Source of the DNA: Adenanthera pavonina
Lineage: Eukaryota; Streptophyta; Magnoliopsida; Fabales; Fabaceae
Reading direction: 5' to 3'
Assembly (NCBI GenBank): GCA_026686845.1
Contig: JAIVEN010000022.1
Coordinates: 28,742,001-28,806,000, forward strand
DNA: 64,000 nt
The notes beneath the pieces were generated by a model. It ran no database searches, was not told the DNA's origin, and was given only the letters and a program-made list of their open reading frames with translations. Positions 33,901 through 44,120 of the stretch are shown here, piece after piece. Positions within the stretch are counted from its first letter, which is position 1, and each line of letters starts with the position of its first letter. The position numbers and the translations under genes were made by a program.

Positions 33901-36900
33901 TAACTTTACTTTTTTGTTTTTGGTGAAAAAATGGAAATTCATTTTGAATTCTGTGTCTCAGCTCCTTTATGAAACATGTCTCTGCTTATGGCTATTATCC
34001 TATTATGAGCCTGCAATTGAATACTTGGCTACTTCAAGAACCCTTCCACGACTAATTGATGTCATTAAGAGTTCTACAAAAGAGAAGGTATGGTTGTCTT
34101 ATTGAATTTGTTCATCTCATTTCTTTGTTATTGGTTCTCTAATTCTCTGTTCTATTGTTATATGATACTCGCTAATTGAATACACATTGGCTTTGAGTTA
34201 TATTTACTGTAGCCCTCAGTTATGTGATAAATGTTTCCTTCATGCTATGTTTGTAACTATATATGTTTATAACTTCGTCAGGTACAGATGCATGATCTTA
34301 ACTGACTTGTTTTGTCAATTTTTGTTAGGTTGTTAGAGTTGTTGCCTTGACTTTTAAAAACTTGCTGTCAAAAGGAACATTGGGTGCTCAAATGGTTGAC
34401 CTTCAGCTGCCACAAGTTGTTCAGAATTTGAAAACACAAGCATGGAGTGATGAGGTTAGAGAAATAGATGGACCTAGACTAACTTTCTTCCACTGAGAGT
34501 TTTTATTGTGCTGCACAAACAAAGATGTAGTAGGTCTAGGTGTCTGTCATACGGAGATTAATCATTAGAAATTATTCTTAGTTTACATTTTGGCATTTAT
34601 TCCTATAGTTATTGTCATTAAATATTTGGTATTTCATTTTATTATTGTGTTATTTTAGACGTGGTTGGGACTGTTGTGGCAATATTTATAATCTTTCAGG
34701 TTGTAGTTATATACAGATACACTGTGGCCCGTGGCTAAAATAAAGTTAGTTTAGTGCAACTGTTACTTCTTTGGATGGATTCCCTGGCCTCGATTTTAAA
34801 CATCTTTCCTCAGTAACTAGAAAGCACACACTTTTCTCATGCTATGCATTCAATTGAAAAATAAAATTCTCAATAAAAGACCCATTGGCTAGAAGAAAAA
34901 AAGATCTCATTAGACCTTCGGTTGAAAAATTTACTGGTAGGCAATTAATGGCTTTTGCCTTCTCATTGTGATAAACGAAATTTGATTACCTATGTGATGA
35001 TTTTTAGCCATGGCACTTATTGATGATTGGCTTGTATATTTGCCATGAATTTATATTGATCTCTTTCTCTTCTAATTTGCATGTTCATGCACACACATTC
35101 CTGAAATTATGTTGTCAACTTACATACTGAGGGATGTTCACAAAGCACGCACTTTTCTTTGATTACGAAATGCCTCTCTATTAGCTCTTACTTGGGCTTG
35201 AATTGACTATATTTATGAGAGACATTTTATTTTGTCTGAATTATCTGAGGTCATACGCATCTTGAAGTTTGTAAAAATTGCTGGATGTTGAGTAGCCACT
35301 GACTGCATTTTCTTTTGAAAGAATGTATTTCCTGGTGCTTCCCCAACACTCTTTTATTGACAATAAGTTTGCCATAGGACTTGTTGGAGGCACTAAATTA
35401 CCTGGAAGAAGGACTTAAGGATAACATTAAGAAACTAAGTTCTTTTGATAAGTATAAGCAAGAGGTTCTTTTTGGCAATCTGGAATGGTCTCCCATGCAT
35501 AAAGATCCCATATTTTGGCGAGAAAATATTACCAACTTTGAAGAGAATGACTTCCAGGTATTTCTCCGTTACCTTGTTTGATTGTTTCGTGTGTGCTTCT
35601 GCTCTTATTCAATCATGCACTCATTCTAACTATAAGAATAAAAATGTTTTTGACATTAATTCCTTGTCATCTGGTTTCATTTCCCGATCTTTTGCTATTT
35701 GTAATTGTATATTTGTTATGTTGTATAGTTTATTAGTGATAATACTATTATCACTTTTATCAAAAAAGAAAAAGAATAAAAATGTTTTTAATCAGTTTTG
35801 GCTATCTTATTTTCTACTTTATTATTTTGTGGAGTCCAAGAAGTTGAAGTTAGAGTGTACCCTAATTCACCAAAATAATACGATTGGTGTTTGTGGGGCT
35901 CCTATTTTTTTTTTTTCCTGTTTTAATGGGAATTGTGTTCATTACAGAATCCAAACTGCAAGACGAATGCCTGTGTCTTTGAAACTTTGCCTTGTTATAG
36001 ATTAAACATTGAACGTCTTGATTGTGTAATCCACGATGTACCTGGGTACCTAGAATATTTTCTTAGGTGTTGGCTTCCCTGTCAAAGACCTTAGAGTAAG
36101 ATTACACTTTGAAGCACCAATACGCTTTATTTCAGGTGTGTCACGTGTCAGACCTGTCTTTGACAAACAAAAACACCATGATACACTGTTGACATGCATG
36201 CAGACATGTGAATACTAAAGAATTTATTTTTTCAGCTCAAATACGCGCTGAACATGGCTCTGACATGAATGTCGCAAAAAACAAAAAGGGGTGGGGGTGG
36301 GGGTGGGGGGTGGGGTTGGAGGTGGGGAAGACAGAAGAAAGTGAGGATAAGAGACTAGACAACCCATTTTGATAAGATAATTAAGTTCTTTTTGTGCATG
36401 AGTAATTTGAATAATATAGCTTTACAAATTTTGATTCAGTAGGCTTTTCAAAAAGACATAATAGCGTAAAAAATTCTTAGAATGTAAGAAAAGCTATGAC
36501 CATAAGGTGTGTGTTATGTTTCGTATATTTTTGAAAATTTGACATGTTTGTGTCTGTGCTTAGATTGGACTTGATACGTATTTATAATTATGTGTCGAAA
36601 TATTCTCCGTTGCTCATGGGTCCAATGTGATGGCCTGATGGGATTACTTCACAAAGGGGGAAAAACTTTCTCTGCCTTCCAAAATGATTTAGAAGAAATT
36701 ATATCTTAGCTAAAAGAGAGATGATTATGGCATATGTAGTGCTTTCTAGCAAAAAGATAAAGTTGTCCGATGTTGCATGGTAGACCATGATGTATGATCC
36801 TGTCAAAAAAGTTTATCTATGAATGTGCTGATATTATCGACCTATGTTGCAGATTCTGAGAGTCCTAATAACAATTTTGGACACGTCTGGTGATCCGAGG

Positions 36901-37101
36901 ACTCTGGCTGTTGCTTGCTTTGACCTTTCACAGTTCATCAATTACCATCCTGCTGGGAGGGTCATTGTGACGAACCTTAAAGCCAAGGACCGAGTAATGA
37001 AGCTGATGAATCATGAGAACGCTGAGGTCACTAAAAATGCTCTGCTATGCATCCAAAGGCTTTTCTTAGGTGCGAAGTTTGCAAGCTTCTTGCAGGCGTA
37101 G
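30908..37101 (+). CDS. VHA-H: V-type proton ATPase subunit H, 11 coding exons
   Basis: Exons: 30908-30937, 31148-31273, 31417-31519, 31594-31666, 31998-32063, 32183-32294, 33402-33563, 33962-34087, 34329-34454, 35378-35557, 36853-37101. They join in frame to 450 codons plus stop, close to the usual size of plant VHA-H. The protein starts MDLAELTSEQVLRRDIPW and ends LLLGAK-like (FLGAKFASFLQA). It is the HEAT/armadillo-type regulatory subunit of the V1 sector, which couples V1 to V0 on the vacuolar and trans-Golgi membranes and silences free V1. Conserved stretches include KWLCEQLKKPSHP, LLYETCLCLWLLSYYEPAIE, TQAWSDEDLL and the C-terminal ILRVLITILDTSGDPR. The intron at 32295-33401 has a GC donor; using the nearby GT would break the frame. 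Confidence 0.96.
32295..33401 (+). other. VHA-H: GC-AG intron of VHA-H
   Basis: The exon ends GAACAG and the intron begins GCATGT; the acceptor is TCTTTAG at 33401. In-frame protein (CEQ|LKKPSH) requires exactly this donor; the next GT, four bases on, would shift the frame. CAG|GCATGT is a weak match to the usual strong GC-donor context. An (AC)n run is present at about 33330-33351. Confidence 0.85.
36288..36327 (+). repeat. G-run cluster in the last VHA-H intron
   Basis: Six or more runs of four to six G separated by single T or TT (for example GGGGTGGGGGTGGGGGTGGG) on the transcribed sense strand. This fits the pattern of a G-quadruplex-forming sequence. Confidence 0.75.
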
Positions 37102-38880
37102 TTCTATTCTACAGGGATGAGGTGCATGCATTTAATTCATCAGTTCTCCTGCTAGCCCCCGAATTGGCGTCGACTCTCTTCTGTACTATGTTTATTGATT
37201 TTTTTTAAAAAAAAAGTAATTTATTGACTAGGGCCATCATGATGTCAGTTTGGAAGCAGTGAAAGAAATTTGACATGAGAAATAAGCATCCTTTCCTTTC
37301 AATCATTGAATAAATCGAATTTTTGTGAGTTTATGACGTAAGCAGGTTGAACTTGTCCGGAATGAAGGCTTTTAAGAAAATTATAACTATTTCGAGTTTG
37401 AACATATTTATATTACAAGATTTCAAATTTATTTTAAATGATTTTAAGATAAAAAAAAATCTAAGCATAGAATTTAAGTTATATTACTCATTTTTTTGGA
37501 ATAGTGTAGTTTTGTTATTGAGTTTACGTTATATATTAATTTTATTATAGGATTTTAAATTTTACTTTCTCAAAAAGCTGTTATACTGTGCTTTTTATGA
37601 AAAAAATCTGTTGTTTAGGAATGGTAAAAATAATTATTGATAAAAGTAATATTTTAAAAAATAAATATTAATCAATTCTAAAAAATTGTTTTGAATATAT
37701 AAAATAGTAATAATGGATATATGATTGAATTTTTTTTTGGTAAAAGATATAAATTTATTTTAATTATGACAATAATATAAACTAGTCGTATTTATTGAGC
37801 TAGCACCTATAAATTTTAAAAAAAAAATGGATTGTAAGAATATGTTTAGATAAATTTTTTAAAAAAAAGAAAGAAAAAGAATTGAGGCCAACAGTGTGTT
37901 TCTAGTATTTGTGAAATATTATCTGACATTTTGTATTCAGGTGAAATTAACAAGAAATTGAGAAAAAAAAATTAAGGAAAATCCAATTAGCGTTAATTGA
38001 GATTTTTTACTCAATTATAGAGTTTAACAACAGTGAAAAACGCATGTAGGAATGAACAAACTGTTTGCCAGAAAATTTGCCCCTTGACCCTATGGTCAAA
38101 GTTCACCACTTACTACTACTTTTTTCTTTGATAAATCACTTACTACTATTTTACACTCGCTGTCTCTGACTGGCCTTTATTTCTTATTTGGGAGTTTCAC
38201 AAATTAATTTGAACTTTTTTTCCGGCAAGAGACTATTTGATGCTTCATATAACAATTGTACGCTTCCATGTGTCTACTAACAATGTTGCATCGTCTATAT
38301 TTTATTCACAGTCGGCTATATCATTATTATTAATTTGTTTTTATAAACTTTGATCTCCGTATCTTATTTTCGTTCTCCTCGTTTTGGTTATCATGTCACT
38401 TGCCTTCTCCTTTGAGAAAATAATCCCAGCATTTTTTTCATTTATTATCATTCGAATCAATTTGAAATATGGAAGTTAAACTCAAAAAAATAAAAAAAAA
38501 GCTATATTATTTTTCCTTTCAAAGAAATTCAAATTGCGCAGTATTTTCTTTGCTTTTAAATAGATAATATTGAAAATTTAATTTTTAAATTATAACATTA
38601 AATTAATATCGTTTTTAACTTTTAAGATATTTTAATTTTAGGAAAGTAGCTGCGTGTTAAAAAAAACAAAAAAGAAAAGAGTGCACCATCTAAGATGTGA
38701 CCCTGACTGCTGATGCTTACTTTGTGGCTATTTGCTTAAACATCACATTGCCAACTATATAGTCGTCGCTGGAAACTCCATTTTATTCTATTCTGTTCTA
38801 CCTCTGTAGATTTACTTCAAAGCATATCAATCCTTACATATCTTTCTTGAGTTCATATTTGTTTGATCTGATTTTGGATG
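37102..38880. other. VHA-H 3' UTR and AT-rich spacer
   Basis: AT-rich throughout, with A and T homopolymers. No gene, RNA gene or transposon terminus was recognised. Confidence 0.55.
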
Positions 38881-39681
38881 TTCTAATAGAATATATATAA
38901 GAAGAAATTTTAAAGTGTATATTCTTTGCGAATGATATAGTTTTAATTGAGAACTCAAGAGAAGAGGTTAACTTTAAATTTAAGTTATGGAGACATACTT
39001 TTAAATTGAAAGATTTCCACTTGAATAGAAGTAAAATGGAATATATGCATTATAAATTTAATAAGAAGCCAATTAGAAATAATTCAGATGTAAGAATTTG
39101 AGAGTAAACCATTTCAGAAGTGTCAAAGTTTAGATATTTGAGGTCAATTTTATAGAGTGATAGTGAAATTGATGGGGATATTATGCATAAAATACAAGCT
39201 GGATGGTTCAAGTGAAGGAAAGTATCAAGAGTTATTTGTGACCACAAAGTACTTACAAAACTTCCATAGAAATTTTATCAAACAGTTATAAGGCCAGCGA
39301 TATTATATGGTAGTGAATATTGGGCTTTGAAAGGACAATAAGAGTATAAGATGGAAGTAGCAAATATGAGAATGTTGAGATAGATGTGTGGTCACACAAA
39401 ATTGGATAAGATTCATAATGACCGTATAAGAAGGAAAGTTGGAGTAGCATCTATTGAGGAAAAAATGATAAAAAATTATTTAAGATGGTTTGAACATGTA
39501 TAAAGAAAAGAGTAAGAGGAGTCAATGAGGAAAATTGATCAAATGGCTTGGAGCCCTATCAAAAGGCGTAGAGAAAAATAAAAAAGGACACTAAGAGAAG
39601 TTATAAGGAATGATCTTGGAGCCTTATCAAAAGGCGTAGAGAAAAATAAAAAAGGACACTAAGAGAAGTTATAAGGAATGG
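38881..39681 (+). pseudogene. L1-type LINE reverse transcriptase, 3' part, decayed
   Basis: Conceptual translation on the plus strand, across several stops, gives the plant LINE signature CILFANDIVLIENSREEV (the catalytic FADD context altered to FAND), then LKDFHLNRSKMEYM and, further on, QTVIRPAILYGSEYWAL, MRMLR.MCGHTKLDKI and IRRKVGVASIEEKM. This order and spacing match the region after the RT active site in plant L1 elements. Stops and frame changes mean it is dead. It is split by the LTR at 39682 and continues at 43757. Confidence 0.8.
39547..39681. repeat. 68-bp tandem duplication in the LINE remnant
   Basis: Two adjacent, almost identical units beginning CTTGGAGCC at 39547 and 39615. 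The second ends exactly at the target duplication of the inserted LTR. Confidence 0.88.
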
Positions 39682-40659
39682 TGTCACACCCGGAAATGCG
39701 ACGCGGACGGCGTTGAGGGAAACGAGATAAAAAGAGAAAAGGGTGAAACCGGCCCGTGCGGCGGGAGGCCGGCCTCGGAGGGAGTCGCCACCAAAATTTT
39801 GAGGGAAATTTTGGGAAACCGGGACAGAAACAAAAAAAGTGGATAAGGATTGGTCTGCGAATCAGAGTTGGGTTCGGGAGTACGATTGTGAGTGGGGAAG
39901 GTGTTAGGCACCCCCACAACACCCGTTCCTGAGAACGGTTACCTTAGGTTGACTATGCAATTTTTATGGCTTTTTACAAGTTTATTTTGGTTGCCCTTTT
40001 ACCATTCACATGCAAAAATAAATATAAAAATAAGAAAAATGTAAAAATAAAAATAAAGAATAAAATGAAAATATTAAAAATTGGAAAAAAAAAATTAAGA
40101 GGAAAATGTTATTTATTTACAAGAATGGACTTAAAAAGAAATAAATTGGTAAGTATTTACTAAAATAAGAGAAAAAACGTCAAATAAATCAGAAAATATT
40201 TATTTATTTACAAAGGCGGACTTGACCCAGAATGAGAGTCTGGGGCCTACGTACCCTGCGATAGGGATCAAAGTCGACGTAGTTCGGACTAGAAATGCGT
40301 GTCACTGGGTTGATTTTTGTTTTTTATTATTTCATATATTCTTCGAAAAGAGAGTTTTATAGAAAATAATTTGTCTTTCCACAAAGAAAACAATTTTTAG
40401 AATTGGTTGATGTGTTTTAATTTGTAAAAGACAGATTAACCTCCATTATTTACTCTATTCGTTTAAGAATATTATAATTTATTTTTTATTTATCATTTTT
40501 TTTTAGTTTAATCAATTCCTAAAAGAAAATATATGTTCTTCCCCAGTTTTAAAAAAATATGATTAAAATTATGTGTGATTTTGAACATTTTATTTTAATT
40601 TAAAAAATGAAATATTTAAAAATAATTTTATTTTCACAAAGTGAAACAAATTGGTTCAT

Positions 40660-41450
40660 GTGGTGACTTTATCACTCGCATTTACCCATTGGCACCTAAA
40701 TGTCCACGGTGAGGCCACTCGAGACAAAAGGTATATAAAGATTCGAAAGAAAACAAATAATCTTTTTTTGTATAAATTATTTTTATTTTATTTTTATTAT
40801 AAAAATCATTTTATCACCTATTTATTTATTAAACAAAGAAATTAAAAAAAATGTGATCATTACTAATGTTTCGAAAAATAATAATCAGCATATGTGGTGA
40901 CTTCATCACTCACAAGTTACTGATTATCACTTAAATGTCCCCGGTGTTACCACTCGAAGTAGAAAAGTAACCGGCCTATGAGATAAAATTGGAAAAACAA
41001 AATTTACATAAATTATTTTTATTTTAATAAATATAACCATGTGACGCATTTTTATAAGAAGAAAAGTGGTAAAAAGAATTTAAAAATATGACATATATAT
41101 ATGTATATTGTTATTTTTGTTTTTTTAATTTTTTTTAGAAAAAAGAACTAATCAGGATCTGTGGTGACTTTATCACTCACAGCTCGCTAATTAACACCTA
41201 AATGTCCACGGTGTTACCACTCGGAACATAAAGGCCAAAATAAAATTTTGAAATAAATTGCTCCCATTGAATCATTTATTTTATTACTTTTAGTAAAATA
41301 AAAAACTATTGATACTCATAAATATTAAAAATAATAATAATAATAATAATAAAATTTAGCCAACATTTATACCATGGCAATTCCTCACTCATGGTATAAT
41401 TGACTGACACTCTATAGGCACACGGAGAATTGGTCCCTCGTGGCAAACTC
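40660..41450 (-). repeat. Four diverged copies of a roughly 75-bp module in LTR copy B
   Basis: Modules near 40660-40725, 40888-40960, 41155-41225 and 41379-41450. On the minus strand each reads CGAGTGGtaacacCGTGGACATTTAGG, then about 25 bases, then GTGAGTGATAAAGTCACC. Copy A has the same series near 10985-11090, 11550-11625, 11660-11735 and 11900-11970. Spacing is about 200-350 bp, filled with AT-rich DNA. Confidence 0.8.
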
Positions 41451-42734
41451 TAAATGCGAAAGGAAGAAAAAAACATAATCAAATAAAAACCAAAATAAAA
41501 AAAAATAAAAAATAAATAAATAAATAAATAAAAAACAAAAAAATCAAATACAATTTATCAATGTGTGTGTGCATGCTTAAATAATGATTTATTTCAACCT
41601 AAAATTACAAGAGATAAAGAGAGGAAAATCAAACTGTCTTCTCCTTTTGATTACTCGTCACTTTGATGAAGGTCATTCATTCTTTTCCAACTTAATTTCA
41701 TGCCCCCATGCTTGCCTTTGGGTTCCTCTTGCCTCGATGAAGATGACCCAATCTTTTCAAGCTTGATTTCACGCTCCCATGATGCCCAAAAAGAAATACA
41801 AAGACATGGAGTAATTTCCAACTTGACAATCCCATCAATATACTATCATAAAATACCCCAAATCTTTGTTCAAATACATTGGAAAACTAATTGTAGCCAC
41901 GATGCCTCAGAGTCAAGCATGCAATCCTACTGGGTTACCCCTTGTTATTTAGACTCAACTAAGCCAACCTCACTTGCTCAACAACTTGATACAAGCCCCA
42001 CAATCATATTCAAATAAATGTTTCATATGTCCAGCAATTACACCCAACCTTTAAATGGAAAGAACATGGAAAAATAGTCCATTTATAGGCATAAAACAGC
42101 GCACGAACATGTAGCACACTAAACAGTTTTTTTTTTTTAGCATGGAGAATCAGAGAGACATGACCCTTTCCTCATTACTATAACTACATATAATCATGCA
42201 CCAGCCAAATCAATGCTCAAGTATAGAAACACAAGGTCATATGACCACTTGAGAAGCTTAAAACCAAATGCGTAGGTGTCATAGCTAGTCCAATCATCGA
42301 GTGAAAGGAACACAAACTGTGATCATCTTTCTGACACATGAAGCAGAACCGATGAGTTTGTAACAATGAAGACAGATTTAGAATATCAAAGTGAGGTGAA
42401 ATTAGCGTGACTTGAAGCTTGCAACAGAAACATAATTCTAATGGCTCAAGTTCATTATTTAACCAAACCTCCTTCATAAACACAAGTCCTAACAAAGATA
42501 GGCCTCAGAAGCAGAAACACCGAGCAATCATAGAACACAACTATGTGTAGATATACATGGCAAATAAAATTCATCTAGCTAATCAATTCCTAAGTTACGG
42601 TGTTTGATTACCAATGGCAGCCATCAAAATCCAAAGACAGACAGAGGTCGCAGAGCAACTGGTGTTTGACTTAAGCAAAACAGAGCTCATGAGCATTTTG
42701 TCAAACATTTGTCATGCAAGCATAGAACACTGAC

Positions 42735-42839
42735 CTTAGCAACACGGAACAAAGCAAGCTCAGCCTTGAGATCCTTGAGCTGGCTCAGCAACTCAGCCTT
42801 CGATTTCTGCCTGAGCTCGTGAATCTTGATCCTTACCAT
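42735..42839 (-). pseudogene. RPL35: Captured first exon of ribosomal protein L35 (uL29) inside an LTR
   Basis: Minus strand: ATG at 42839 opens 35 codons (MVRIKIHELRQKSKAELLSQ, continuing LKDLKAEL...RVAK) ending exactly at a splice donor AAG|GTCAGTG (42735/42734). This is the well-conserved N-terminus of eukaryotic 60S protein L35. Below the donor is about 1 kb of AT-rich intron-like text, but no further L35 exon is found within the LTR. The retained donor shows capture from genomic DNA or an unspliced transcript, not from mature mRNA. A full L35 (about 120 residues) cannot be made here. Confidence 0.9.
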
Positions 42840-42899
42840 TGCTACGTGTGCCGCCGAGCCTGGAAGCAGCAGTGACGGCTCCTCTCTCACCTGCGGCCC

Positions 42900-43040
42900 C
42901 CTCTGCTTCAGATCTTCCCCGGTTTCCATGGCTCCACCGTGGCTCACTCTGTTTCAGATCGCGCTCGGTTTCCACGGCTCCACCGTGGCTCACTCTGTTT
43001 CAGATCGCGCTCGGTTTCCACAGCTCCACCGTGGCTCCGC
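42900..43040. repeat. 46-bp tandem repeat in LTR copy B
   Basis: About three copies with period 46, anchored by GGTTTCCA at 42921, 42967 and 43013, each with GGCTCCACCGTGGCTC and CTCTGTTTCAGATC. It lies between the purine-rich zone and the L35 exon. Confidence 0.85.
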
Positions 43041-43756
43041 CGGAGCTCAAGGCTCCCTCTGGTCTCTCCTCGTGTCTCTCTCTCTGGAACCGCCTTCTTC
43101 AGCTCCCGTGGCCTCCTTCATTCTTTTCTCCTACGGCCAGCCCCCCCTCTCGGCCGCGGTCCCCTGTTCGTGGCCTCCCTTCAGTCTCCTCTTCATCCTC
43201 CTCCTCGGCCGCGGTCCCCGGCTCTCTCCTTGCGGCTCCTTCTTTTTCCCTCATCCCACGGTCCTCTTCGGTCTCCAGCCTCCTCCCACAGCTCTCCTCC
43301 GGTTCGTGGTCTCTCCCATCTCAGATCTCCCACTCTCCCTTTTCTCTGCACCCTCCTGCCTCTCGGTCTCTCACGCTCACGGCCTCCCTCTTCTCTCCTC
43401 TCCTTTTTCTCTGTCTCGCCCCCTCCTTGCTTCTTTCTTTTCGCGGCCCCCCCTCCTTAGTGTCTCCTCAGCCCTCTATTAGGGCATGTCTCGTGCGTTT
43501 GGACCTGAGCCCCCAAATGGGCTCAGGTGATCCACCTTGGGCTGAAGCAATTTCAGCCCAAGTTAAAAAAAAAATTTTTTTTAAAGGATTTCAGTTTTAA
43601 TTTAAATTAAAAAAAAGAGTACCAAATTTTTTTTTTTACATTTTCTATTATTTATTTATTATTTATTATTATTGTTGTTGTTTTTTTTATATTATTTTTA
43701 TTATTATTATATTTATATATAATTTTAAAATTACCCGGACAAATACGGTGTTCACA

Positions 43757-43870
43757 AATGGTCTTTTGAAAAATCGTTTATTTGAGGAGATAATGTTTAA
43801 TAGAGTTTATTGGTATTGTATGATCTATGTAGTCAACCCTATATAGGATAATGTTAATGTTGTTGTTTTA
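43757..43870 (+). pseudogene. 3' tail of the split LINE
   Basis: Text resuming after the LTR reads, in translation, RVYWYCMIYVVNP, resembling the end of plant L1 ORF2. It is followed by an AATGTTAATGTTGTTGTT tail like the TTG-rich 3' ends of plant L1 elements. Confidence 0.65.
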
Positions 43871-44120
43871 TTCTTTTTGTCCCTTAAAAATCTTGGGAAG
43901 ACATCAAACTAGTTTCGTCTTCATTTGTATCTATATTCAGCATTAAAGTTCTCTCTTCCACATCGATGATTCTCTATAGAAACCTCAAAATTCGAACCAA
44001 CACAGACATCCATTCATTGTCTTAAGATATAAAATACATAAACTTTTATTTACATTCACCACATTCAGCAAGAGTTTCTTGTAAACCCTCCATTCCCAGT
44101 ATTCCAAACCCAATACAACA
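43871..44120 (+). other. Upstream region of the NFP-like gene
   Basis: About 250 bp between the LINE tail and the ATG at 44121. It presumably holds the core promoter and 5' UTR; no clear TATA box could be fixed with confidence. Confidence 0.4.

Larger units (their letters stand above)
39682..43756 (-). repeat. 4.1-kb solo LTR (Ty3-like, copy B) carrying a host gene fragment
   Basis: Begins TGTCACACCC and ends GGTGTTCACA, with 5-bp flanking duplication AATGG (39677-39681 and 43757-43761), so the ends are intact. In minus orientation it shares the opening, the hairpin zone, the purine-rich zone, the GTGATAAAGTCACC modules, the GTACGTAGGCC segment and the end zone with copy A (8830-13025). Between the purine-rich zone and the modules (about 41,600-42,850) it differs from copy A and contains a ribosomal protein L35 exon. 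No second LTR or internal region is present. Confidence 0.85.

Noticed and set aside
35445..36005. A 186-codon ORF in a VHA-H intron
   Set aside because: Starts inside exon 10 in a different frame and reads through AT-rich intron; Phe/Ser/Leu-rich with no similarity recognised.
42735..42839. A functional RPL35 gene
   Set aside because: Only the first 35 codons and a donor are found; no later exons lie downstream within or beyond the LTR in this window.
42826..43600. ORFs of up to 253 codons on the plus strand
   Set aside because: Ser/Pro/Leu-rich readings of the C/T-rich strand of LTR copy B, in all three frames at once; no domain and no start context.
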